64,000 bases of DNA from Serilophus lunatus (lineage: Eukaryota > Chordata > Aves > Passeriformes > Eurylaimidae), in NCBI GenBank assembly GCA_013399895.1, contig VXBA01006210.1:1486145-1550144 (forward strand), given 5' to 3'. Shown here one piece after another: positions 24,291 to 36,790 of this stretch. The notes under the pieces are model-generated. The model saw only the letters and a list, made by a program, of their open reading frames with translations. It was not told where the DNA came from and did no database searches. The stretch's first letter is position 1, and every line of letters begins with the position of its first letter. The translations under genes were made by a program, and so were the position numbers.

Positions 24291-27200
24291 TGTGGTGGGT
24301 CCTTTGCTTTCTCTACACAGAGAAAGTTCCCATGGAGAAGCTTTGGGTAGCAATCTTAGGCTTTTTCCTCCCCGAGTTGCTGTGAAAGAATATACATGAT
24401 CACTAGGCAAGCCAGCATGCCAAAAGCAGAAAGCAAGGACTGGGGTCTTTTCAGTGGCTGTAGTTCATACAAAACAGCAATGCTTTATGATGGAGCTAGA
24501 CACCTGAAGGGAGAGGGGAAACTGGAGAATGAGACAGGTGAGGTAGGAGGGTCATCTCAGTGCTAAATGTGATCAGGACTTGGGAGTCTGCAGAAAGAGG
24601 GAGCTAGCAACTGCCAAGTGGGCATAGCAAAGTGCTGGTGAAGGAAAACTTGCCCTCCAAACTCCTTCCCAGTTGTGCTGACTTTCCTGCTCTCTTTTGT
24701 AACACCTGGAAAAAGAAACATTACCTCTCCTGTTCTATCCTGGCTGCCTGTGTGCCCTCAGGGGTCTCGAACCATAAGGAATCCACATGTTGTGCAGAGC
24801 CATTGAACTGCAGAGGGTAGGTTTGCCACCAGGAGTTCCTTGGGCTCTGAGTAACATCCCTACCACAACCCTTGCTCCTCCCAGGCACAGGGAACTGAGT
24901 TGAAGATTCTGAATGCTGAATATGTTTGCTCTGGGCAATCTAAATTAGACCTTTATATGTTATTTAAAGCATGTTTTTGTATTTTATCCACCACCTGAAT
25001 CTCAGATGATGAAATATTCACACAACTCTTCATTCTTTGGGGAGCAAGACACGGGTTTTCCCCAGTGGCACAGTGATAGCTTCTGATCTGCCAGCCTCCC
25101 GCTGTCCACTGTCATTGCAGCTCACAGTCACCGGGTGGCCCGAGGAATAGCTGGCACTCAAGGACCCCCCTCCAGTGCCCATAACTCTGAAACTACATGA
25201 CATCTTAACCTTTATGAAATTTCTTCAAGACAGCATTTAAAAACACCCAAATCTTTCCTGACCTTTACATTTTAGTAGAGGGGGTTTGTTTTGTTATTTT
25301 TTTAAATTGATGTTCCTGTATTTTTTTTCTTCAGCTGTGGCATTTTTAAGCTAGTTCAAGGGGAACTTTGCTTTGCCCTTCCCATCCTTGTTGAGCCCAA
25401 TCATTAATCATAAAGGGAAAGCACTCCAAACTCAAACCTAACTTTATAATGTTTTTATGTTTGTGACATTTTATCTCTCTCAGCCAGTGGGAAGCTCTTA
25501 TCCTTTTAATTTGTAATCTGTAATCAAATCTTTCAGTTTGACTCTAGATGCTGACTTTGTGGCCTCTCATCCCCATTCTCACCCCTCTTTCACCAGGCTA
25601 TGGCTTTGTGATTGCATATCAGGTGTAGAGATTGTACAGGGACTCACCCTTGGGGATCAGTAATTGCTGCCCTGGACCATCAGGAATCTGACCTCTTTTC
25701 ATATGTGGGGAATCAAGGTATCTTCAAGAGAAAAACCCATGGTGCAATTTGACAGTAACACACTGCCTAAATCTAGAATTAATCTGTTGAATACTTCAGC
25801 AAAGCTGACAGTGCAAAGCTAACACAAGAGAGGAATCAGTCCTGGCATCTTTACACGAAACTAGGAATTTTGCAAAGAAAAACTGGAAACTCAAAAGGAA
25901 ACATTCTAGTTTTTTCTGTGGCACTTGCTCTTTTTAATGTAAGTGGAAGCTGTATATCCTGCAGTGTGCAGCATTCTACTATAAGGCCTGGTTTTTTACC
26001 AAGAGAAAACTTTTCACATTTGTATCTAGTCTTTACCTAATATAATCTCATCAAATCCTTCATGATATCAGGCAATTATAAGACTCAAAGTTCAGAATCT
26101 AAATACTCTCTAGTGGTGCTATTTGATTTGTTTATATAGTGCAGTTCTGTTGCAAGTGAAGAACACTGACACAGCTTTGTAGGCACAAAGATGAGTGCTG
26201 CTAAGCCTGTGTAAGTCTCTGCTCTTTAGCCCAAAAAATTGAAGGTCACTTCAAAGCTGCTTGTTGAGGGAAACTAATCCTGCAAACAGTACATTCACTG
26301 GCCATTATTTCCAAATCCAAACTATCTTATAGTCATGAAATGGAAAGTTTATGGGGAAAACAAATGCTGCATTTATTACTGTGATGCAACATTCATAAAA
26401 TATATTTCATTGGGGGGGAGTTTACACAGGGGGTAATGAGATTTTTCCTTTATACATTATTTATAACTGCTTAATCCAGGTGCTGTAGGTTATTTTTTTA
26501 TCCCTCAGTTTCATGGCTACAAAACACTTCAGTATTTCTAATTTATTTCTGCTTACAATACAGATGTTCTCAATTGTGTCTCTAACTACATTTCAACTGT
26601 TATGATCACTTTTATTTGTTTGTGTCACTATACACTTAGAGGTTGAATGTGCAGTACACAATAGTCAGGTTCCAAGCAGCCTGTAAAAAGCCTCTGGTGA
26701 TTTAGTTACCAACAAATTAAACTATGCCTAACAGTAATATCTTTATTATTAGTGGTTTTAATCTTCAGATGATTTCCCTACAGTTTATATTGCTCAGTGC
26801 ATGGGCTCTTATATCTTCATATAAAGGTTTCATCCTTTTAAACAGCATTTTTCAAGATGACCATTTGGAAACAACATTTGGAGGAACATTTGGGTTGCAT
26901 CCTGTAACTAAATTTCCAAGCTGTTGGTAACGGACTAAAGAAAATGTGGTCTGCACTGAATACTAAAGAGCTGCAAATGTAAAAGCCTTGAAGGTTATGT
27001 GTAAATATTGACATTTTTATTTTATTTAGCATACAAAAATGAACTTGCAATGTTTCTTATCTGGTCATACAGAAGTGACTGCATCTGCATCATCTGAAAT
27101 GGACTGCTTACACTTCTGACTTTCATAGGTGTTCCAGAGTTTCCCCACTGAGGATGTTATTGATGTCCCTGATTAGGCAACAGATATCTGGGGACTAAGT

Positions 27201-29424
27201 GTCCATATAGGAACATGTTAAGCAAGAGGCAACAAATGGAAGCAGAGGAAAAAAAAATTCTTACATCTTCAAAGGCCATGTTATATGTGCAGATATGGGT
27301 CCCAATAAAACCATTAAGGTCTTTTCCTGAGATGTGGAATGGGACTTTAGGGTGTTCAGCATCCAGCAAAACAAGGTCTTTGGCTCATCTTAGAGGAAGC
27401 ACAGAAAAATAACTGTAAGATTACATATACCCCAGCTGTTCTTTGCATTTAGCCATACTGCCCTTTCCCCTTGAGTGTGTCTGTTGTCATTTCTTTTTAA
27501 CCAGAGGTTTCTTTGGAAACCTCAGGGTCTGCATATTTATATGCTCTTTTCTTAAATCACTGAAAAAGACTCTGATGTGAAGATAACAAAGCTTGCAGTT
27601 CTTCAGGGCTGTTGTTTATGCTAAATATGTTTATGTGTTAAGTACTAAGATGGTCACTGCACAATTTAAGTCCAAGGCATGAAACATGAGGGTCCTACAA
27701 CATTCCCCTTAAAATGTAATGAGAAAGCCATGAGATCTTAGCTGTTCACACCACAGATCTGGGTAACTGCTTCATAAATGGCACTACAGACCCCAAAAAT
27801 CCACAGTAATAATTTGAGAACACATTGATTCTCTCCCTGGACAGCCTAACTTGAACACCAACACTACCAGGAAATTTTCTAAAGTATCTGCTTCACCTTT
27901 TTAATACTCCTAGTTCCTGCATAAACCCCTGGCATGCTGTTTGCATCAGCTGGCTGCCTCTTGTGCTCCTCTGGGGGTATCTTGAAGATTATTATTTATT
28001 TTATTTCCATATGTGAGAGAAGGATTTAATAAATTGCAGAATCATAAATTTCATTAAGGGAGAGGGAGGAAGAACAGTTAACTTCTTTTTGCTACATAGA
28101 GCACAAAGAGTCTGTGTAATTTACATAAATACTGCCTGTCTCTTTAGCAGATAATTAAGAAGTGACCAGCATGGCTCTTGTTTGGTCATCCTCCTTGTTC
28201 TTGTATAAACTTAATTTAATATAGTCTTACTTATTTGCCAAAAATTTTCTGACTCTCCCAGTCCCATTTTTTATTGGATGCAGCAGTGAGGCTTACCAAG
28301 AGGTGCAGTGCTCTGTCTAAAGATCTACTTTGCCCAAATCAGAGAATATGTCCCTGATACACTTTTCTTGAAGAAAATCAGGCATCAATGTACTCGGGCT
28401 ATCATGCATTTGGCAGTTCATGCAAAGTATGGAGAATGCATGTAATTTGTCCTTTGAAATTTATTTTTCTCTGCCCTACAACAGAGTAAGCAGCTTCATC
28501 CTGCATTAGCCAAAGCTTCTGAGAAGGCTTCCTCTGTGCTTCCATAGTAGTCCCATAGTGGCAGTTTATTACTATGGAAATAAAAGACAAGAAACATATG
28601 GAAATTATGGAATCTGCTTCTGGAAGGGATGAGCCCATTTTTCTCACCTGCACAACATGATCAAAGGCAATCTTGTGGTGACTGGTGGATACATGTGTCT
28701 ATATCCCGTTTATGTTTTTTAGCTGGGCTCTTGGAAAGGCTGCATTGCAGAATTGACAGGGACATGTCCCATTCCAACTGGATGAGGGACAGTGGTAGAG
28801 TATTAACTTTGAGGGTTATCTAGACTAATGGGCTGAGAAAAATAATTCTTACTGCTTCTTCATTTGGGAGACGGGGGGAAGAAAGTAGACAGCAGAAATT
28901 TCTGCAAGGAATAAGGAAAGGCTTTAAAAGGGGCAATAAGGACTCAAGCTTTTGAAAGAATCAGCAGCTTCGGACACAAGATCAGATCAGGACAGAATGG
29001 TTTATAGCTGAAGGGGTCCACTTAATGGTGGGACTAAGGTCAAAGAAAGCTGATGTGATTGGAAGCAGGATCAACAACTAAAAGGAGAGCTCTGAATTGC
29101 AGGCAAAAAAGATGGACATCTTAGACAAACCTGATGTTACCCAAAACATCATATGTTGTTGTGAATTTGGAAAATGAGTGTAGAATTTATTGTGTTTGCA
29201 TTGACCTGTGTGTCTCTGAACTATTTAAGTGTAATTTTTTTGGGAACGGAGTGCAGCCAAGCTGCATGCTATCATATTGCAGAAGAGATAACAAGCAAAG
29301 ATCCTCCACCCAATAAATATGCCAGAGGGGCCTGGAGCAGAAATGGTGCTCCTGCCTACCTATATTTAATGGAAGCTTAAAATGTCACTTGATTTACTGT
29401 GACCTCCTTTTGAGGCTTACATTT
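24291..29424. other. Unique non-coding sequence, possible LTR remnant at left
   Basis: 24.29-24.9 kb is more GC-rich than its surroundings and begins TGTGGTGGGT, like some avian ERVL LTRs, but I cannot match the remainder to an LTR. From 24.9 kb to 29.4 kb the sequence is AT-rich and without coding signal. A G8 run is at about 26412. No frame exceeds 83 codons. Confidence 0.55.
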
Positions 29425-29630
29425 CAAGCAATACAGTCCAGCTGGAGAAGACAGCAAAAAGAATAATCAGAAGTCTAAAAAAAAAAAATGGATCTGTGAG
29501 GAAAGATTGAATGATCTGGGATCGTCTAACCTTAACAAGAGTCTTAAAGAAGATAATGTGGCTTTTCAGCTACATGAGAAACACCGCTATGAAGAAAAGG
29601 GGAATAATCCTTTCATATGTTTCGGGGGAA
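29425..29630 (+). mobile_element. Old CR1 LINE fragment, sense orientation
   Basis: The plus strand follows the CR1 region just before the 3' UTR. A GCAGCAAAAAGAATAATCAG stretch is followed by an A-run, GTGAGGAAAGATTGAATGAT, CTGGGAT, and later GTGGCTTTTCAGCTACATGA, in the same order as the CR1 segment that normally encodes the end of ORF2 and the start of the 3' UTR. It has many substitutions and no open frame, so it is much older than the copies at 24.2 kb and 55.6 kb. Borders are uncertain by some tens of bases. Confidence 0.68.
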
Positions 29631-30029
29631 GTTTGTACCATTATGCTGAAATTATGGTAAGAAAGATGTCAGCTAATTCTTAGTAAATATTTGTATGGCC
29701 TTAGGGATCTCATGGCATACTGCAGTAGATTGGGAAGGCACAGGGTCTCTGTCACAGGACATCTTTATGAATAGGCTAAACAATATCTGAAAGTAATGAC
29801 AAAGGCATAAAAAGACCTGCATTGACCTTGTGCACACGGTCAACACAGACAGGTCAACGGAAACCCAGGGAGCACCTGGTGAGTAAAGTCTAGCAAGAAA
29901 CAAATGGATTTGAATCACTTTTGCAGCTGGACTTCCGGATGAGGTAGGAGGCAGTAAATTCCTTGTGCATTTTGACAATAAGAATCTCCTTCAACTTCGA
30001 AAGCAGATTTTTGTCAACTCAAAACACTT

Positions 30030-30290
30030 TTCCCTTGCCAAACCTATACACTACCTTCATCTTATCTAGAGAAAGCCTCATCCAACTGGCTTTCATCCAT
30101 GTCTTATCTCTGCCAGACACAAGGAAGCTGTAACATATGGCTTCAATGAAAAGGAGATGTAGAGCTTGGTGTCATCAGGATATTGATGACATTGTAGCCT
30201 AAGCCATTTCACAATATCCTCTAGTAATTTCATATGAGTTTTGAATAAGAAAGGTAACAGCAGTGAACCCTATGGTACTGTAAGGTGTGA
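30030..30290 (-). mobile_element. CR1/L2-group LINE reverse transcriptase relic
   Basis: Read on the minus strand, 30186-30236 encodes HMKLLEDIVKWLRLQCH and continues in the same frame into QYPDDTKLYI (30156-30185). This corresponds to the RT block around the catalytic YADD box in CR1/L2-type LINEs. The box reads YPDD here, with alanine replaced. Upstream, 30265-30282 preserves a damaged VPQGS box (TVP, stop, GS). Downstream, 30049-30099 encodes WMKASWMRLSLDKMKVV, matching the W-M-x-x-N-x-L-x-L-N-x-D-K-T-E-V block of the family. One frameshift separates these two parts. The element is a dead fossil with stops and frameshifts. The clade call (CR1/L2 group) is from motif order only. Confidence 0.75.
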
Positions 30291-31799
30291 GTTCTGGGAG
30301 AGAAAAAAACATTTATCCATGGCTCTGGGATCTTCTTGACAGAAATTGTCAGAACACTTCAAAGACTTTCTTCTCTCCTGTCAGCCATTTTGCCACAGCA
30401 GCAATGTGAAACAGCAACAGGAAGCAGACATCATGTCTGGGCTTCAGTCTGACTCAGCTGCAGTGGCAAAGCACAGGAAGAATTAGCAATATTAAGTTAA
30501 AATAGTGTATTACAGTATGTATGTATGTGAGTCTGTATAAAGTCATGTAACCATACCATGACAGAAATTTCCCACCTTTCCTGTAAAATTGCAGACAGCA
30601 CCAATCCAAACCTAGAATCTGACTATTAGCTGGAAGAATAAATTTACATGTAGCTTAGGAATTTTAGTCCCAACAGCTATAAAGTGAGAATGTGCAGCAG
30701 AGCTGATCATCTGCAGAGGTCTCTCAATGAGACCTGCCCTAATAGGGATGAACAGGTAATCACTTAGTTAGTTCAATCAACCAGTCAAAATAACAGGTGA
30801 AGTGATGTGACTCTTGTGTGAGAAAGAGAAGGTAGAACCTACTGATAAAGTAGGCAAATGGGAGAAGAAGATACAAGACCTCACTTCAGTATCATCAATT
30901 ACTCTGTAAGCAGGTGTGTCTTTCCTCACATCCATCTGGAGTTCCAACCTGCACTGTGCCAAACAAGGTTTAGCTTAAATGCTCAGCCATTTTGTTTGGA
31001 GGGTATTGTTGGTATACATCCTGGGTTGGTATACAGATTTGCTAATAGCAATTTATATAGTATCCAGTCTTGAAAGGTCTTTGATTCTGATTCAAAGAAC
31101 ATATTATTTTACTGTTCGTGTGTCACATTCTCTCTTTTCTATCATTAATGATGACAAAACTGCACTGAAATAGCTATACTTGCCTGTCACATGCCTCAGC
31201 TCTAATAATAAAAATAAAATAAATACTCCAGAATCTGGTTAGCTCACCTTCCTCAGCCATTTCAACACAACCACAGGGAAGGTGTCCTGGAGGCCCCAGA
31301 TGCACCACTTTTCAAAATAAAACCTTATTGGTAAGGCAATCTGACCTTTGTCCCTTCCCTGCTGTGATATTTGGTGGGCAAGACATCAACTATTCCAGTG
31401 AAATGTTCAGGCCTGAAAAATGGTGCATTTTGCACCAAAAACATAGAAGCTGACAGTGCCTAAGCAGAGAAGGAGATGGACGAGTGAGGTGTTGAAGCTG
31501 GGTGACCACTACCATCCCACCAATGTTGCAGAGAGAAAGGGGGTTCTAAGTACAGGAATTGATGGAGGGTAGATGTGAAGCAAAGAAGTGAAATCCATCT
31601 CATTCTCTCATAACAGATGCCAGCTGAGCTGGAGTGATGCTGTGCAATGAAAACATGCAGCTTGTGATAAGCTGACAGGAGCTGGACTGAGCATAAATAG
31701 CTTAGAAACATCAGTGGGTAAAGGCAAAGTTTTTGCTTTTGTGTTTTAAAAAGACATTTTGCTATGCTTTGCTTTTCAGAATATAACACATTGTGTTAA

Positions 31800-31945
31800 T
31801 GCCAGCAACTATATTTATAACACCTTACACTTCCCATGTGTCAATTTTATGTCTTTATATATGCATGTTCTCATTTTTTTTAGCTATGGACCCATTATAA
31901 TTATCATTAGAACTTCATGACTGAGGAGATTAGGCTTTCTCAGCA
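31800..31945 (+). mobile_element. Possible MIR-like SINE relic
   Basis: The order ATATTTATAACACCTTAC, CCCATGTGTCA, TTTATATATGCATG, TCTCATTT, then CCATTATAATTATCATT and GACTGAGGAGATTAGGC follows the MIR core layout (TATTTATTGAGC, CATGTGCCAGG, TTTACATG, TCATTTAATCC, TTATCCCCATTTTACAG, AACTGAGGC) with heavy divergence. It is only a by-eye match and could be chance. Confidence 0.38.
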
Positions 31946-33076
31946 TGGCTGACTGTTTTCTGAAGACATCCTGGCTGTAGTGGTGTGAGTGCTGACATTT
32001 GCACAGACAGGCACATAGTGCCTGGGACATATCTGCTTGCAGTGCAGACCTGAAGATACTAGTTGAGGAAACTGAGCCACTATGTTTTGGCCTAATTTAT
32101 AGGCCTTATTGCTTCTCAGCAAATGTAGCCTGTTATTCTTTCTGCTAGATGTAATGGAAAAAGTGGTGAGCCATAGCAAAACAAGGCCACAGCTAAAACA
32201 TATGTTTTGGCTAAGGGTCATAATGATTTATATAAGATATCTCTGTGTGTTTGTTCCATACGAACTAGAACCATTTAAACTCCTTGGGTAATGCTGAAGA
32301 GAGCAAACATCCACAAGTCTGATTGACTATGGGAGGTTATAAGATAGATCACAACTGACAAATTGTGCTTGAAAACCATGCAGGTTGAAAACAAAAGCTG
32401 AAATGTTGTAACTGGGAAATGGTCTTCTAGAGATGGAATCTGAATTTTAATTTCTCATTATATGGAAGAGTTCCCTCCCTCTCAGCAAAAAGATTTTGCA
32501 TTGAGAAAGCCAGTGAATATGTTTGGGTTAACTGAGAAACACAATTCTTCAGATAGAAGGAGAGGGACAGTAGGCATTGCATGTTTTGGAGTACTCAGGA
32601 CTACGAACCAATTCAGTGAAATCCAGTTGTTTCCAATTCTGAGAATGAATCACATAATTTTCTACAGATAACTGGCTAATGTCCACTAACTGCTGAGAAG
32701 AACTTTCTGTCCTACTTTGTGATTGACAGCTAAGTAATTTGAATGGTTTTGAGCTGGGGGAGTTGTCATGGTCTGGTCTGCAGTGTCTAGGTGCCAGGAG
32801 TCTTGCCATACTCTTTGCAGCTCTGCTACTGACATCCTGCTATGGACTTTTGTGTTTAACTTCCATTATTTCACTTGAGCCTATTTGGGAAAAAATAATA
32901 CTGTAAAACTGTTTAGAAGTGGCTTTTCATGGAAACAGCTAATGGAATCTATGCAGTAAAATGCTACTACAAAAGTCCTACAGCCTAGAAAATGGCTGAT
33001 TTAGGATTTAAGTGGTTAAGTTGGCAAATTTTATCATGTGTTTGAAACTGGTTAATTCATATACAACTTCTGGGGT

Positions 33077-33102
33077 TGGTTTGTTTGTTTGTTTGCTTGC
33101 TT
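33077..33102. repeat. (TTTG)n short tetranucleotide repeat
   Basis: About six GTTT or GCTT units in a row, ending in CTTTACAG. The pyrimidine-rich run with terminal AG looks like a splice acceptor, but this is a simple-sequence effect and no exon follows convincingly. Confidence 0.85.
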
Positions 33103-33457
33103 TACAGTCCAGAACATTACAGAAGCCTTCAGCAAATACAGCTCTTTGTTTAAAGCACCAAAATCATAATGGGTTTTTACACTCTTGCTCTTCTCTGCAC
33201 TCAGGTAGTCCTGGAAGAGTCAAGGCAATACTGCAGTTACATAGAATTAGAATTCCTTAGCGAAAAGTTTGGATAATGTAACAACACCAGTGGACTAAGA
33301 CCAGCTGTGGCATAATCCGTGATTTTACTTTTCAAGCCAAATTCTTAAATGGTGCCAATGAACCTGCTGAGTTCTAACAAAGATTTTCTTACTCTCCTTT
33401 GTGTCAATAGCTTAGACAAAGTGGTTGGAGTGGCAGCAATAAAAAACCTAAATACTT

Positions 33458-33500
33458 TATGAAATATATATAAATGCATATATTATATATATATAAATAT
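33458..33500. repeat. AT dinucleotide-rich tract
   Basis: Runs of ATATAT interrupted by AAATGCA and AAATA. Simple low-complexity sequence with no coding or RNA features. Confidence 0.85.
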
Positions 33501-34448
33501 AGCAGCACAACTATTTGACTTTTCCTTGATAACTGCTGAACATGGACAAAGACTGACTATACTTATGTCAAGATCCACATGTAAAATGGCATTTGAATCA
33601 ATCACCACTTTGGCTATAGATTTCAGAAGTTTAGATCTCCAGCTAGGACAGATGTAAACTTCTTCAAAGTATAAAGTTAGCTGAAGCAGGTGGGTTTCAA
33701 TGAGTTGGGTGTAGCAAGAGAGCACTGAGATAGACTGACATGTGCTGATTCTTGTGACTAGACCAGCAAAGCTCTCTCAGTGTTGTCCTATTCTGTAGAT
33801 GCTGTAGAGACATATCTTGTAATCAAGGAATGATTGTCTAAGGCTTCAAACACACATTTCTGTAATAAAACATCTAACAGGTGTGATTGCTGTGCCTGCA
33901 ACCAGGCTTCCTTGTTCTGTGACTTTCTGGGATCAGCAAGTATGATGCCCGGGGGTCAAATTCTCAACTGCTGCAGCTCCACCACTGCAGATTGGTGGTG
34001 TTCAGGACTGTGGAGGAGTCTTGGCTTATTCACATTCTAGAGGCAATATCTAGGAACTGTCCCTAAGCTTCACATTGTCACGTATCACAACACTGGTAGG
34101 TGCTAAGAGGTAAAGTAAGCAACAGAGAGCATCTGGAAGGAGGGGAGAAACTCGATTTGGCAGATGCTGGAGCACAACAGTTTATCTTGGATGTATTTGT
34201 TTGCTAAATAACCATAGCGATGCTCCTAGCTAAGATTCAATGTTCATTAACCATTCAGACACTGTGATTTTAACAGAGCTGGTTTTGCAGTTTTTCCTAA
34301 TTTTTCCTAATTCTTACAGTTCTCAAACACACCCATTTTAATTGCCTAGAAGTTAAACTGTAGAAAGGTCATGTTATCTGGTTTGCCCATAGCCTGCCTC
34401 ATCACATTAGTGTGTAATCAAAGAAAATGTAATTACAACTCTGCAAAT

Positions 34449-34510
34449 TTGAGGCCCAATCCTGCAGTCTACTCTGTTCATCCATAGCTCACATAAATCG
34501 GTGAGTCCTC
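34449..34510 (-). repeat. Possible fragment of old amniote palindromic repeat
   Basis: GAGGCCCAATCCTGCAGTCT at the left end is the recognisable end motif of an old sauropsid repeat (GGGCCCAATCCTGCAGTCC). The rest is strongly diverged. The call rests mainly on this one motif. Confidence 0.33.
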
Positions 34511-36204
34511 AGGTTTTGTTTTGCTAACAAGTACCATCCTGTATTAATAGAGAGGAAATATATGCTAGGATTTAGAGCAGCTGGTTTATTAAATCCAGCA
34601 GACCAACTGTAACCTTGCTATCAGGCAGGAATGATTCTTCTGAAATGACTGAAGCTGTACCAGTCTTACATTGCAGTACTGAGATCAGAACCAGATCTGG
34701 TCTGCTGAAAAGTAAAGCAGTTCTGCTGGTAATGAGGAATCACTTGCCCAAATCTTAAATCTCTCTGTGTCCAAGCTGAATATGTGCACTATAAATATGT
34801 TCCATGGGCACCATGGGGTGTTCTTCTAAATAAGCTCCACAGTATTTACTAATAAGTCTCTTTTTTCTTCTTCATGCAACTTGTCCTCTAAGGGTGATAG
34901 ATGTTTCTGCACTAGCGTTTTGATCCAATCCTATTAAAACCACAATAAGTTCCAGGAAGACTTTTGATCTTTTTTGTCTTCCAAAACTATTTATTTTTTT
35001 TTTTTTTCTTATTCTTTTCTCTCCCTCTCCCCCAAATTCAAGATCATGCTCTCTATGATCACATACTTTTACCTTTAAATCCAAATATTTTAGGTGGGAG
35101 TTATGGAAGGGGGGGCTGGTTATGCTCACATGAAGGTTTCCCAGTCTGGGGTATGAACATGCTGGGAGGGAGAGGTGAAAAAGCAAATGATTAATTCTGC
35201 TTCCAACACAAGTACCATTTTGTATGCAAGAGGGGAGAGGATGAATAAGAGTTCACCAGGGGAAGAGAGGCACAGGACACAGTCATTTGCAAAGTGCTGG
35301 TTTACAAAACTTTAAAAGGTAAATGCGCTTATTCTTAAGCTGTAAATCAAGGCATATTTTTGTCATGAGCTGGCTCCTAGTTATATCTGACTTCATGATG
35401 TTTACAGCATTCTCCTTAAAGCTACCAGTTTAGCAAGGAGAGGCAAGGGAACGAAGACATCTTCATTCTGGTGCTAGCTCAGAATTCCCTATGCCTTCCT
35501 ATATGAAAATGCTGTGCACTTCTTGCTTACCAAAGGGCTTAAAGGTGCTCAGCATTCTAATGTTAAATACCAAGGGACCAATACCTGAAAGGTCTAACAC
35601 TGAAGCATCAGACTACACAATTTCCTATTTACTATAGATGGTATGTTTAGTAACTAATCATCTAACCTAATAATCTGAAATAGTATTTGACAAAAAGGTC
35701 AAGTGTTTAATACTAGGGCTAGGAGAGTCATAAAAATCTATAAGGGGAATGCTCTGTGGAACAGCCAGCTGACTGCAGCTCCCAGCTCTATCGTTGTATC
35801 TCTCAGTTCCTCCTTTCATTCTATAAAAATGTCATAGTCTCTTAAGCTCAAACGATTCCATACGTTTCCTGCTTCTGGAGGATGTAACTCTACAGAAAGG
35901 TCCCAGTTGCCAGACCAAACAGTCCTGTTGCTGGAAGTTTCCTCTCTTTAAGTCTTCTAGAGCTTTCCAAAAAGGGTCATAGTTTATAGAGTAAACAAAA
36001 ATTCCCTGGATGTTGTGGAAGACTCTGTATTTTATGGAAATCTCATTAGAGTGCAATGGAAGAGACTTTTTAAATTAAATAATTGCTTTACAAAACTTAG
36101 CAGACTTTATGTTCCAGGTTTTTTAGCCAAATGGATCTCAGCCAGAGAGGTGAGAGGGAGTGAACCAAACTGAGAGCTGGTGTAAATGCACCCAACTTTC
36201 ACAT

Positions 36205-36325
36205 TCTTTTTGAATTTGACTAACACGTGCCAGAGCTAGAATTAGCCACCATGCTCATCTGTAGGACAATCTGGGCAACTTCAGCCATGTTTCAGAACCA
36301 CATTTTCTCTGTAAAATGTAAAAAC
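36205..36325 (-). mobile_element. Possible MIR-like SINE relic, antisense
   Basis: GCCACCATGCTCATCTGTAG, then CTGGGCAACTTCA, GTTTCAGAACCACATTTTC and TCTGTAAAATG match in order the antisense MIR layout (GCCACTTACTAGCTGTGTGA, TTGGGCAAGTCA, CTCAGTTTCC, TCTGTAAAATG). Divergence is high and the borders are approximate. Confidence 0.4.
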
Positions 36326-36704
36326 AAAACACAGAAACAGCAACTGAGACTAAATTCTCTACCCAGATCCAGACTGCCAGACATATGTGTCTGATTTTAT
36401 TGTTAATACTGTCCTACCTTAGTTCCTGTCTCTCCAATACTTTTCCCATACTCTGTTTTTCATGACTCCCTTCATTAATGTCGGAAGTTTATTTTTTTTA
36501 TTATCTATTTGCCTGCAGGGACTTCAGTTATTTTACTTCTATCCATGGGATCCTACTTCAATTGTAGCCGTTTGAATCAACATGCCTTTTTGCTTCATCT
36601 TCTGGCTGAGGAAACTGCAAGAAGTGCAGTCATGGCCATCAGAACGAAAAGGTGATCCACCCTGTAACTCATTTCTGGGGCATTTTTTGTAAACCCACAT
36701 GGTT

Positions 36705-36790
36705 TAATAGCAGGTTTTGTTTTGGTTTTGAGGGGGGTGGGCATTTGTTTGCTTTGGGGTGTTTTGTTGTTGTTGGTTTGGTTTTTTGAT
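36705..36790. repeat. G/T-rich low-complexity tract
   Basis: The plus strand is almost entirely G and T (GGTTTTGTTTTGGTTTTGAG, GGGGGGTGGGC, GTTGTTGTTGG). It gives the hydrophobic Leu/Val/Trp-rich start of the 124-codon frame at 36722-37096, which is therefore not evidence for a signal peptide. Confidence 0.85.

Noticed and set aside
24291..24900. Solo ERVL LTR beginning TGTGGTGGGT
   Set aside because: Only the first ten bases resemble an LTR start. No LTR body, CA end or target duplication could be found, so it is kept only as a question.
34994..35007. T-tract as a polymerase III terminator or antisense poly(A) tail
   Set aside because: No A/B boxes or retroelement body next to it; treated as a plain homopolymer.
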